From the NCBI RefSeq assembly GCF_001613365.1, contig NZ_BDCF01000004.1, positions 1 through 63,802 of the forward strand: a DNA stretch of 63,802 nt, read 5' to 3'. Position 1 is the first letter of the stretch; each line of letters begins with the position of its first letter. The stretch comes from Nocardia xishanensis NBRC 101358 (lineage in GTDB: Bacteria > Actinomycetota > Actinomycetes > Mycobacteriales > Mycobacteriaceae). This document shows, piece after piece, positions 42,954-51,486 of the stretch. A model generated the notes under the pieces. It did not search any database. It had not been told where the DNA came from and saw only the letters and a program-made list of their open reading frames with translations. Position numbers and translations under genes: made by a program.

Positions 42954-43367
42954 ATCCACCGCCCTGCCTGCCCGAGCCCGCCGGGAGCGGGAGAAGAGGA
43001 CGTCAACACGGCCCGAACACAGGGCGCAGTATCGCCTCCGCGACCAAAGCGGCAGTGCGTGCCAGCGGTGTTGTCCGGCCGGGGCAACAACTCCGATTTC
43101 GAGCCTGGATGTCGCCTGGATGCCAGGGGCTACAAGCATTTCGACTCGGCCTGGAGTGGGATGAGCGGGAGGGCTGACCCGCCGCGACGATGCGATCGGC
43201 TGCCGGCCGCGCAGGTGGCGAAGCTGAAGCGCTGACCTACGGCCGATAGTCGACCAGGCTGTGCGAGCGCGCCGTGAATGGCAGAAGAGGACCGGATTCC
43301 ATTGCTATACCTCCATATACACGGCAGCGGCGAAGGTAGTGGCAGGAACTGACGGCTTCCACGCCGA
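42954..43367. other. Intergenic stretch without a recognised gene
   Basis: These 414 bp lie between the fusion hydrolase and the VOC gene stop. I see only short frames without motifs, and base composition becomes less GC-biased toward 43300. I cannot support any gene, tRNA or terminator here. Confidence 0.5.
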
Positions 43368-43769
43368 TTATCGAGTGTTCGGGTCGCTTCCCACCGCATC
43401 GACCCTGCGCCGCAGCAGGCAGAATTCGTTCCCCTCCGGGTCGGCCAGCACGTGCCACGTTTCGGCGCCGGTCTGGCCGATGTCGACCTTTCGCGCACCT
43501 GCGGCGAGCAGCCGCTCCAGCTCCGCGTCCTGATCGCGGTCGGTGGGATTCACGTCCAGGTGCAGCGGTAGTTTCCCGCGCTTCGGATCGGTGCTTCGGC
43601 TGAACACCAATGTGGGTTGCGGCCCGCCGAAACCGGTTTCGGGCGGGCCGATCTCCAGGGCGTCGCCCTCCCAGCCGAGCTCGACGTAGCCGAGGACTTC
43701 GCACCAGAAGTTCCCCAGCAGTTGCGGATCGGCACAGTCGATGACGAGTTCGGTGATCCTGCAGGCCAT
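43368..43769 (-). CDS. VOC family protein (glyoxalase-like)
   Basis: The 133-residue protein opens MACRITELVIDCADPQLLGNFWCEVLGY and has PLHLDVNPTDRDQDAELERLLAAGA in the second module and WHVLADPEGNEFCLLRR at the end. These are standard for actinobacterial VOC/DUF6984-like binding proteins with an intact His/Glu metal pair (HLDV, EF). The ATG at 43769 gives the usual N-terminus. Ligand unknown. Confidence 0.83.
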   Translation of the reverse strand: MACRITELVIDCADPQLLGNFWCEVLGYVELGWEGDALEIGPPETGFGGPQPTLVFSRSTDPKRGKLPLHLDVNPTDRDQDAELERLLAAGARKVDIGQTGAETWHVLADPEGNEFCLLRRRVDAVGSDPNTR

Positions 43770-43992
43770 GCGCTCGACGGTACGCGTGCGGGCCTGTCCC
43801 GAGCCCGGAAAATCATCCACATCGGCCGCGATTCGCGCCGCGGAAGCTGGCGCAGCACGAAAATCCTGCAGCTCAGACACTTTGGAGGCGGTCACCTGCC
43901 GAGCGTGTGAGCTGTTCGGCGACGGCGCTCATCCCCTCGATGTTCCCGCGTCGCGGCGATCGAGAAACGTGCGGCAACCGGTTCGCGGTGGC

Positions 43993-45039
43993 TCACGACT
44001 CCAATGCGTTCAGCGCGCGGTCCACGTCGGTCTCGTCGTTGTAGAGGTGGAACGCGAACCGCAGCGCCCCCGCCCGCGCCGAGGCGATCACGCCCGCCTG
44101 CTCCAGCCTGGGCGCGAGCTCGCCCGCGCCGGGGACCACGACGATCGCCGAACGCCCTGGCACCGGCTCTCGGCCGAGTTCGGCGAGACCGGCGCGGAAG
44201 CGGTCGGCCAGATCGAGATTGTGCGCGTTGATCTTCTCGACGGTCAGCTCCTCGATCAAGCTCAGACCAGCCGACGCGGCGACGACGCCGAGCCAGTCCG
44301 GAGTCGCGTCGAAGCGGCGGGTGGTCACCGGCAAGGCGCGCGGCTCGTAGAGTTCGGTCCAGCGGTCCTCGGCCGCGTACCAGCTGGGGCCGACCGGGCG
44401 CAGCGCGGCGGTGGACTCCGTCGTGGCGGCGAAGAACGCCACGCTGCGCGCGCCGATCAGCCATTTGAAGGTCGCGCAGACCCAGTAGTCGGCGTCGGCG
44501 AAGCTCAGCGGCAGCCAGCCCGCCGCCTGGGTGGCGTCGACCAGCAGCCGGGCGTCGTTGGCCTCGGTGGCGGCGCGGAGCTCGGACAGGTCGGTGATCC
44601 GGCCGTCCGCCGACTGGACGACGCTCACGGCCACCAGCGCGGTCTCCGGCCGCACCTGCGCCGCCAGCTCAGCCAGCGGAACCACCCGCACCACCAGATC
44701 GCCCCGGTGCACGAAAGGGCTGGATACCGAGGCGAATTCGCCCTCCGCGAGGAGCACCTCCGCACCGGGCGGCAGCGCGGCGGCCACCGGACCAACCAGC
44801 CCGGCGACGCCGCTGCCGAGTGCGATGTGATCGGCGTGCGCGCCCGCGAGCAGTCTCGCGAACGCCGCGCGCAGCTCGGGCACCAGCGAGTCGTGAGTCA
44901 TCGGGCCGCCCTTGCCCGCGGCCCAGCTGGCGTTGACCTCGGCCGTCGCGGCGAGCGCCCGATTCGCGGGCAGTCCGTACGAGGCGGTGTTGAGATAGGC
45001 GGTCTCGGAACGGAATTCATGGGGCGCTAAGGAGGACAT
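43993..45039 (-). CDS. Class V aminotransferase (PLP-dependent)
   Basis: The 348-residue fold-type I PLP enzyme has YLNTASYGLP near 15-24, LLVDATQAAGWLPLSF near 168-183 with the cofactor Asp, and the Schiff-base Lys in CATFKWLIGARSVAF near 190-204. The late GALRFAFHLYNDETDVDRAL matches the isopenicillin-N-epimerase/cysteine-desulfurase-like group. The desulfurase Cys loop is not evident, so an amino-acid lyase or epimerase role is as likely. The start is the ATG at 45039; ATGs at 45048 and 45051 are possible. Confidence 0.8.
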   Translation of the reverse strand: MSSLAPHEFRSETAYLNTASYGLPANRALAATAEVNASWAAGKGGPMTHDSLVPELRAAFARLLAGAHADHIALGSGVAGLVGPVAAALPPGAEVLLAEGEFASVSSPFVHRGDLVVRVVPLAELAAQVRPETALVAVSVVQSADGRITDLSELRAATEANDARLLVDATQAAGWLPLSFADADYWVCATFKWLIGARSVAFFAATTESTAALRPVGPSWYAAEDRWTELYEPRALPVTTRRFDATPDWLGVVAASAGLSLIEELTVEKINAHNLDLADRFRAGLAELGREPVPGRSAIVVVPGAGELAPRLEQAGVIASARAGALRFAFHLYNDETDVDRALNALES

Positions 45040-45051
45040 GCTTTGCATCAT

Positions 45052-45462
45052 GCGATCTCGACGGTGATCCGTACAGCGCCAGCGGCCCGAAAGTGGACCT
45101 AATCGCGAGGCAGGCGAGCCCCTCCACGTCCTGACCACATCCTCGGCTCATCGCCGGTAGTTGAGAAGCACCTTGCGCCTCCGACCCACATCGGGCCACC
45201 TACGCGGGATTCTCCATCAGATGGCACAGCGCGTTGCCCGCAGTGTTGTCGACGGCGACCCGCTGCCCAGCTGTCCGACTGGGTGCAGGCAACGTACGAC
45301 CTGCCTCCATGACCAGATCCTGGGTTACGTCACCCTGTTACCCGTGGCGGTGAGCATCGGCGCCACATCGGCTCGACCCGTCGGCCTCGGTGAGGAGCGC
45401 GGTCTGTCTACCTCGACCCGCCGGGGCCCGCAGCGCTGAGATCAATTGCGGGGCAGTCGAAC
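45052..45462. other. Intergenic stretch without a recognised gene
   Basis: This stretch lies between the aminotransferase start and the propeller-gene stop. A plus-strand frame at 45161-45439 is open but shows no family motif and irregular third-base usage. I see no convincing gene or terminator. Confidence 0.45.
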
Positions 45463-46554
45463 TCAGTTCATGAAGGCCCCGACGCCGGGCGCCGCACCCA
45501 GGGCGACCGGCGATCCGGTCGGCCGCAGCGTCGCCGCGTCCAGGGAGATCACCGAACTCGGCCGACTGCTCGCCCGCACCAGGGGCTGGAGCAGCGATGT
45601 CGCGTCGAAGCCCGCGACCGGCGCGATGACCGGACCCGCCTGTGGCCCTAGGCTTCCCACGTAGAGCTTGGCGCCGTCGGCGGTGAAGCCGACCGAGACC
45701 GGTGCGTCCACCGGAACCGCGCTCGTCACGCGGTCGGCCGCCACATCGACCACCTGGACGGCATTCGCACCCGGCGTGGCCACCAGAAGCCGATCGCCGT
45801 CGGGGCTGAACGCGCCCGACACCGGTGCGCTGCCCGGCGGCAGCGGAATCGCGCCGAGCCGCCGCCAAGACGCCGTATCGATCACCGAGACGTTGTCGCC
45901 CAGCGCGTTCATCGCGTAGAGCTTGTGGCCGTCGGGGGAGACCGCGGCGAACGCGGGCACCGAGCCGTCGATCTGAATGCGTTCGCCCAGCTGGAATCCC
46001 GACTCGGGGTCGAACACGGCGGCGGTCGAGTCGGCGAACACGGCGTAGAGGCGTTCGCCGTCGGGCGAGATGGCGGCGGCGAGCGCCAGCGACGGCAGCG
46101 GCATCGAGCGGACCAGCTTGTTGGACGTGGTGCTCAGCACGTCGATGGACGGGCGGGCGGTGATCACGTAGACGATGTCCCGAACCGGGTCGGTGATCGG
46201 TCGCGCCATGCCGTCGGTGCCGCTGATCGGAATTCGGGCGGTAACGCTGTCGGTGGCGCGGTCGATGACAGCTATGTCGTCGGCGCCGGCGAAAGGCGGG
46301 TTGAACGTCTGGACGTATAGGTGTTGTCCGTCCCGCGAAGCCGTCACCGCGGACGCCTGCGGTCCGACTCCTTCGACCCGGCCCACGATACGGTCGGCCG
46401 CGGTGTCGACCACCAACACCGCGCCCTCGCCCGCGACCGGGATGTAGGCCAGCGGCCCGGTATCGGCGGCTCCGGCGGTCGGCGCGAGCAGCGACAGGGC
46501 GACCGCGGCGAGCGCCAACGCGCGCGACGATCGCCGCCGGAACCGGTTTGCCAT
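45463..46554 (-). CDS. Secreted YncE-like beta-propeller protein
   Basis: The 363-residue protein has a signal peptide (MANRFRRRSSRALALAAVALSLLAPTAGAADTG, cleavage near 29). Six to seven repeats of the YVTN/YncE type follow, with the recurring pattern IAVIDRATDSVTARIPI, VFDPESGFQLGERI, VIDTASWRRLGAIPLPPG and SPDGxxLxV. Such propellers are usually extracytoplasmic binding or scaffold proteins. AAAGGTCC lies upstream of the ATG at 46554. No operon partner is apparent. Confidence 0.83.
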   Translation of the reverse strand: MANRFRRRSSRALALAAVALSLLAPTAGAADTGPLAYIPVAGEGAVLVVDTAADRIVGRVEGVGPQASAVTASRDGQHLYVQTFNPPFAGADDIAVIDRATDSVTARIPISGTDGMARPITDPVRDIVYVITARPSIDVLSTTSNKLVRSMPLPSLALAAAISPDGERLYAVFADSTAAVFDPESGFQLGERIQIDGSVPAFAAVSPDGHKLYAMNALGDNVSVIDTASWRRLGAIPLPPGSAPVSGAFSPDGDRLLVATPGANAVQVVDVAADRVTSAVPVDAPVSVGFTADGAKLYVGSLGPQAGPVIAPVAGFDATSLLQPLVRASSRPSSVISLDAATLRPTGSPVALGAAPGVGAFMN

Positions 46555-46691
46555 CGTAGGACCTTTCTGGTGGGTATCCGAACGGACTATTCCGCGTAAT
46601 CGCCGCCGCCGCAAGCGGTTGCCCCGCTACCGGGCCGTATTGCGGTGTCGATGGGTCGCTTCCGCGCCGGTTCCTCGCGCGGCGGAACCGT

Positions 46692-47168
46692 TCAGACCTT
46701 GTCGGCCCACATGTTGCTGAGCAGCCGGTGACTCGGCGTGTCGGCGAGCGATTGGCTGGATTCGTAGATCCGCCGATAGCCGGTCTCGGTGATGCGCCAC
46801 TGCCCATCGGCGTCGCGCCGGTACCGGTCGTCGTAGTATCCGGCGCCGCGGATCAGCATGCCGTACTCGGTGGCGATGACGGTGTCCTCGAAGGCCCACG
46901 ACCCGGTCGCGGTGTCGCCGTCGACGGTGATCTCGGGATGGTTCGCGATGTGCACCGTGAGAATGCCGGGGCCCAGATTCTGGCGCATGAAGTCGGTGAT
47001 GGCGGCGCGTCCGTCGAGCGCGAGCGGTTCGCCCAGCGCGTGCGTGCCGTAGCGTCCGACCGCGTCGACGGCGAGCGTGTCGGCGAATTCCGCCCAGAGC
47101 TTGAGATCGAGGGTTCGGAAGTAGCGGTACTTCAACTGGCGCACGGCTTCGATGGCGGCGAGATCCAT
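46692..47168 (-). CDS. SnoaL-like / nuclear transport factor 2-fold protein
   Basis: The 158-residue protein has IEAVRQLKYRYFRTLDLKLWAEFADTLAVDA near 6-36, with HIANHPEITVDGDTATGSWAFEDTV and YYDDRYRRDADGQWRITETGYRRIY in the later strands. This is the scytalone-dehydratase/limonene-epoxide-hydrolase-like SnoaL group found in steroid and polyketide loci. The substrate is unknown. It is a single gene divergent from the small helical protein gene downstream on the other strand. Confidence 0.83.
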   Translation of the reverse strand: MDLAAIEAVRQLKYRYFRTLDLKLWAEFADTLAVDAVGRYGTHALGEPLALDGRAAITDFMRQNLGPGILTVHIANHPEITVDGDTATGSWAFEDTVIATEYGMLIRGAGYYDDRYRRDADGQWRITETGYRRIYESSQSLADTPSHRLLSNMWADKV

Positions 47169-47324
47169 TCGCTCAGCCTGGCACGGGGCGGCCCGCTCGA
47201 CAAGAACGTGTTCTCATTTCGTGTCGCCGGGGTGCGGCGGCGCGGGCGAATGGGTACTCGACGAGCGGGTGCGGAGCGCCCCTCCGCGCCGCCGCCGTGC
47301 ACAGACCCGTCACGAGGAGGAACC

Positions 47325-47579
47325 GTGACCGAGACGCCCGTACCAGCCGACCGCCCCGCCGAGCCATCCGTCGACCAGCAGCACGCCCTGCGGACCGCCG
47401 CCGCCCGGCTGGTCAAGGAATTCGACGACGTCCCCGAGAACGCCATCGACCAGTTCCTGCACGCCGCCTACGACTACATGGCCGACGACGCCGTCTTCGA
47501 CAACTTCCTGCCTCTCCTCGCCGAGCGCTACACCCGCGAGTGGCTGCGCGCGTTGGCGGAGGCGGAGACCTCGGCGTAG
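47325..47579 (+). CDS. Small three-helix-bundle dimerization-domain protein
   Basis: The 84-residue acidic protein contains LRTAAARLVKEFDDVPENAIDQFLHAAYDYMADDAVFDNFLPLLAERYTREWLRAL. This is the three-helix pattern common in short actinobacterial proteins annotated as a three-helix bundle dimerization domain. A strong GAGGAGG lies 4-10 nt before the GTG at 47325. It is probably a regulatory or scaffold protein; no partner is visible. Confidence 0.72.
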   Translation: MTETPVPADRPAEPSVDQQHALRTAAARLVKEFDDVPENAIDQFLHAAYDYMADDAVFDNFLPLLAERYTREWLRALAEAETSA

Positions 47580-47767
47580 GTCCGCCGATTTGGTCGCCGG
47601 CAGCCCGAAATCCCACCCGGGACACTTGGCGCACCGCAGTGCCGCTTTCCGCGTCGTGCCTGGTTGTCGACGAGATCGACACACCCACCATGCGAGGCGA
47701 GGCGGGTGGCCGAACCGATCAGGAATCAAGAAGCGCTGGTCACCGGGCCGCAATTAGCGTTGTCGCC

Positions 47768-48415
47768 ATGAACATCACCACTGATCAGACCGCTATCGAC
47801 TCCGTCATCCTCGAGGTGGCCGACCCCACCGCTGCCGCGGCTTTCTACGACGCCGCCTTCGGTCTCGGCGACAAGCTGCGTTTCCGCGCCTCTGAGGCGC
47901 CGACGACCGGCTTCCGCGGCTTCATTCTGTCGCTCGTGGTGTCTCAGCCGAGCACCGTCGACAGCCTCATCGGCACCGCACTCGGCGCGGGCGCGACGAC
48001 GCTGAAGCCTGCCAAGAAGAGCTTCTGGGGATACGGGGGCGTCATCCAGGCTCCGGACGGGACGATCTGGAAGATCGCGACGTCGGCGAAGAAGGACACC
48101 GGACCGGCCACCCGCGAGGTCGACGATTTCGTGGTGCTCCTCGGGGTCGACAACGTCAAGGCGACCAAGCAGTTCTACGTCGACCATGGCATGGCCGTCG
48201 GAAAGAGCTTCGGCAGCAAGTACGTCGAGTTCGACACCCCGCCGTCCTCGGTCAAGCTGGCGCTCTACGGTCGCCGTGCCGCCGCCAAGGACGCCGGCGT
48301 CTCACCCGAGGGCGCCGGATCGCACCGGATCGTCATCGCCGGCGGTTTCGGAGCCTTCTCCGACCCGGACGGGTTCGAGTGGGAGGACGCTTCTGCGCGA
48401 GCGGGTGGGATCTGA
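47768..48415 (+). CDS. Two-module VOC/glyoxalase protein
   Basis: The 215-residue protein has two VOC modules: IDSVILEVADPTAAAAFYDAAFGLGDKLRFRAS near 10-42 and DDFVVLLGVDNVKATKQFYVDHGMAVGKSFGSKYVEFD near 118-155. It ends AFSDPDGFEWEDASA. This layout matches the glyoxalase-like proteins used as resistance or aldehyde-handling enzymes. The last 151 bp overlap, on the opposite strand, the 3' end of the MFS gene. Confidence 0.83.
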   Translation: MNITTDQTAIDSVILEVADPTAAAAFYDAAFGLGDKLRFRASEAPTTGFRGFILSLVVSQPSTVDSLIGTALGAGATTLKPAKKSFWGYGGVIQAPDGTIWKIATSAKKDTGPATREVDDFVVLLGVDNVKATKQFYVDHGMAVGKSFGSKYVEFDTPPSSVKLALYGRRAAAKDAGVSPEGAGSHRIVIAGGFGAFSDPDGFEWEDASARAGGI

Positions 48416-49656
48416 CGCCTCGACGCATATGTGGTTTTCGGGTTCTGGGGCGCTGGCCGGTTCGTGGGTGCGGTGTGTGAAGTGGTCAAGGTGATCGCCA
48501 TGGCGATCGCGATGGCCACGGCGGCGAGGGCGGTGGTGGCAGGCCAGCCGAACCAGCCGACGGCGGCGGCGCCGAAGGCGGTACCCAAGCTGCCGCCGAT
48601 GAAGTAGACGATCATGTAGGCGCTGTTGAAGCGAGCCGGGGCGGCCGGGTCGATGCCGAGCACCGTGCTCTGGTTCGCTACCTGGGCCGCGAAGAGTCCG
48701 GCGTCGAAGAGGCCGAGGCAGATCAGGGTCACGACGGTATTCGACAGAAAGACGCTCAGAGCGGTCGCGGCGGCGATGGCGAGCACGAGCCCGATCGCGA
48801 TCACTCGCCGCGCGCCGACGCGATCGGTCCACACACCGGAGATCCGGGTGGCGACGACACCGACCAGCCCAGCGAAGGCGTACATGCCGATCCGTTCGGG
48901 CGAGTACGAGAACGGCGGCTGCGACAGCGCGACAGGGAGTCCGGCCCAGATCGTGCAGAAGGCGAAGAACCAAAGGGCGCCGCGACCGGCCGCCAGCCGG
49001 AGCGTCCGATACCGGGTGTGTAGTCCTGGAATTCCGCGCAGCGTTGCGAGACAACCCACGGTGGAACTTCTCGTTACGGTGGGCAGCGCGAAGCGGGCGG
49101 TCACCGCGATAGCCGCGCACGCCACCGCAAAAGCGAAAAGCGTTCCGCGCCAACCGATCAGATCCGCCAGCCACCCTCCTGCGATCCGGCCCGCGAGGAT
49201 CCCGGCCGAAATGCCCGCGGTCACGATCCCCAAGACCGTGGCCTGCCGCTGCGGTTCGGCGAAACGCCCTGCGACCGAACTCAGTTGGGCGCCGACCGAC
49301 GACCCCGCGCCGATCAGCCCGACGACGAGGCCGAGCAGCCAGGCGGAACCAGCCACCGAACTCACCGCCAAAGCGACTGCCAGGGCGCCGAACTGGGCCG
49401 ACACCACCGTGCGCGGTGCGAACCGGTCGACCAACGGTACCAGTAGCGCCAGGCCGGCCAGGTAGCCGAACGGTCCGCACGCCAGAGCCATGCCGACCGC
49501 CGCGAGCGAGGCGTGCAGTGAACCGGCCACCTCCCCGATGGCCGGTTGCAGCGGATAGATACTTGCGGTGCCGAACGCGGCCGCGAGCGCCATGAAGCAA
49601 ACGACGGGCGTTCGCAGTGCGGCGCCCCGGTCGTCCTGAATCGGATCGGTTTTCAT
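48265..49656 (-). CDS. Major facilitator superfamily transporter
   Basis: The 463-residue membrane protein has 12 hydrophobic segments between about 18 and 395. It shows the DHA1-type opening VVCFMALAAAFGTASIYPLQPAIGEV, the loop LVPLVDRFAPRTVV and the second-half loop DRVGARRVIAIG. Its final 65 or so residues (NRPAPQNPKTTYASRRQIPP onward) are encoded antisense to the VOC gene and look unlike a transporter tail. This suggests the original stop was lost and translation now runs into the neighbour. Drug or metabolite efflux is likely. Confidence 0.85.
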   Translation of the reverse strand: MKTDPIQDDRGAALRTPVVCFMALAAAFGTASIYPLQPAIGEVAGSLHASLAAVGMALACGPFGYLAGLALLVPLVDRFAPRTVVSAQFGALAVALAVSSVAGSAWLLGLVVGLIGAGSSVGAQLSSVAGRFAEPQRQATVLGIVTAGISAGILAGRIAGGWLADLIGWRGTLFAFAVACAAIAVTARFALPTVTRSSTVGCLATLRGIPGLHTRYRTLRLAAGRGALWFFAFCTIWAGLPVALSQPPFSYSPERIGMYAFAGLVGVVATRISGVWTDRVGARRVIAIGLVLAIAAATALSVFLSNTVVTLICLGLFDAGLFAAQVANQSTVLGIDPAAPARFNSAYMIVYFIGGSLGTAFGAAAVGWFGWPATTALAAVAIAIAMAITLTTSHTAPTNRPAPQNPKTTYASRRQIPPARAEASSHSNPSGSEKAPKPPAMTIRCDPAPSGETPASLAAARRP

Positions 49657-49787
49657 TGGACCGACGCTAGGAGCGCTGAACTCGCGCTTCCGGCGGGAAA
49701 AGGACGCGATCGTCGCCGCGGTCGGGCGCGTCCTGACGCGGCGCCATCCGGCACGCCCTGTGCGCCCGCTGGTTCAGCGGTCGGAAC

Positions 49788-50258
49788 TCACACCTTCTCC
49801 GGACTGATGTGAATCGGCAGAGCACCTGTGCGCCAAACGATCCGGAGGGCCAGCTCCGAGAATCGCCATCCCACGCTGGTCCGCACGGCGTGTCCCTCGA
49901 ACACGCCACCTGCCAGGAAGTGAGATTCGAGTGCGGCCTCATCGCCGGTGCCGGATGCCCACAGGTGCATGGCGGTCACGTTGGCCTGTAGGCGAGCGGT
50001 GTCACCGTCGAGCTCGATGAGGTGGTCGGTAGTCGTGTGATGAGTGGCTCGAAACAAAGCTATGGCATCGATCTGCTGAGCGGCGATGGCCTCGCGACCG
50101 ACCCTGGCGACGCCGGTCGGGCTCACCCAGCGGCCGTCAACGGCGAATGTCGCCTCGACGAGCGCCCGATCGACCCGTTTGTCATCGACCGCTCGGTAAT
50201 AGCCACTGAGCAGCGCGCTGATCTCCGCCCGATCTTCTGACTCGATTGTTGTTGTCAT
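49788..50258 (-). CDS. SnoaL-like protein
   Basis: The 156-residue NTF2-fold protein has DRAEISALLSGYYRAVDDKRVDRALVEATFAVDGRW near 9-44, ATHHTTTDHLIELDGDTARLQANVTAMHLW near 71-100 and SVGWRFSELALRIVWRTG near the end. This is the group of small dehydratase/isomerase-like proteins. The ATG at 50258 is preferred to an upstream in-frame codon at 50348. It is divergent from nothing obvious; the 196 bp before the ADH stop show no gene. Confidence 0.8.
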   Translation of the reverse strand: MTTTIESEDRAEISALLSGYYRAVDDKRVDRALVEATFAVDGRWVSPTGVARVGREAIAAQQIDAIALFRATHHTTTDHLIELDGDTARLQANVTAMHLWASGTGDEAALESHFLAGGVFEGHAVRTSVGWRFSELALRIVWRTGALPIHISPEKV

Positions 50259-50454
50259 GGCAGCAACAATCGATGACTGCCCTTGCACGGGCCTTGCATG
50301 TCCCATGCGTCTTGCCGACCACTCGCGTAGCCGAAACGATCGAATCACCCGCTACCACTGGCTATCCCGGTGCTGAGCCGATGCTCCGACTCGACAGCCG
50401 GGCGGGCGTGCGCCGGGCCTGGGGCAGAGGTGATGGGCCCGACGCACGCACCTC

Positions 50455-51486
50455 TCACAAATCCGGGCGGACCAGGATTTGGATATGGGCGTCCGGGTTG
50501 CGGAGGGCGTCGATCGCGCCGGCCACGCCGTCGAGGCCGACCTGATCGGTGATCAGGGAGGCCGCGTCGATGGTGCCGTCGGCGATGCGGGTGAGGGTCT
50601 TCGCGTACTCCTCGTGGGGGTAGACCATGCACATCTGCAACGAGATGTCCTTGTAGATGCCGACGATCGGGCGGATGACGTCGTTGGTCATCACCGCGCC
50701 GATCTGCAGGATGGTGGTCTGGCGCGGCGCCTTGTGCATCAGGTCGTTCAGAAGGCCCGGCACCGCGGCGCAAACCCAGATGTGCAGCAGTTGCCCCGGT
50801 GATGCGGCTTCGCGCCACACTTCGATCGGGTCGTCCACCACCGGATCGATGACGCGGTGCGCGCCGAGTCGTAAGGCTGCGTCACGTCGCAGTTTCGATG
50901 GATCCGAGGCGACGATGGGCGCGACGCCGCGTTCGGCGAGCGCCGCGACGGCGCCCAAACCGACTGGCCCGCAACCGATCACGATGCCCGAGCCGGACGG
51001 GCCGATCCCGGTGCGCGCCACATTGCCGAATCCGACCGCGAGCGGTTCGGTCAGCGCGGCGACGTGCGGCGGCACGTGCTCCGGGATCGGCTCGAGCGCC
51101 ATGGCCTGCAAGACCATGCGCTCCCCGTAGCCGCCAGGGAACTCGTTCGAGAATCCGACACCGTGGATCTGTCCCGCGTGGTCCACCGCCCACGGCAAGG
51201 CCACGACCAGCTGACCGGGCTCGTGCGGGGTGTCCGGCCCGGCCGACACCACCCGGGCCGCGATCTCGTGGCCGAGCACCACGTCCCGGCCCGGGTCGAA
51301 CTCGAAGGTCGGCACGCCGCTGTCGCGGGAGGCCTGGAGGAACTCATCGGTGTAATCGAGCGCCTGTTTGTCGGATCCGCAGATTCCGCAGGCCACCGTC
51401 TCCACCAGCACCTGCCGTGGGCCGGGCGTCGGATCGGGGACCTCGTCGACGACCAGACGGCGATCCCGCATCACCACCGCGCGCAT
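50455..51486 (-). CDS. Zinc-dependent MDR alcohol dehydrogenase in the steroid operon
   Basis: The 343-residue medium-chain dehydrogenase has ETVACGICGSDKQALDY near 29-45 with the Zn Cys, VVLGHEIAARVV near 70-81 and VIGCGPVGLGAVAAL near 166-180 as the NAD(P) site. The four-Cys structural zinc lobe is missing and is replaced by a PWAVDHAGQIHGVGFSNEFPGG loop. It starts TGATG-overlapped with the LLM stop, so it is the last gene of the hsaB-kshA-kshB-hsaC unit. It probably acts on an alcohol or aldehyde of the same pathway. Confidence 0.83.
   Translation of the reverse strand: MRAVVMRDRRLVVDEVPDPTPGPRQVLVETVACGICGSDKQALDYTDEFLQASRDSGVPTFEFDPGRDVVLGHEIAARVVSAGPDTPHEPGQLVVALPWAVDHAGQIHGVGFSNEFPGGYGERMVLQAMALEPIPEHVPPHVAALTEPLAVGFGNVARTGIGPSGSGIVIGCGPVGLGAVAALAERGVAPIVASDPSKLRRDAALRLGAHRVIDPVVDDPIEVWREAASPGQLLHIWVCAAVPGLLNDLMHKAPRQTTILQIGAVMTNDVIRPIVGIYKDISLQMCMVYPHEEYAKTLTRIADGTIDAASLITDQVGLDGVAGAIDALRNPDAHIQILVRPDL

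Noticed and set aside
45161..45439. Plus-strand gene in the gap after the aminotransferase
   Set aside because: The frame has uneven third-base use, no ribosome site of note and no recognisable family.
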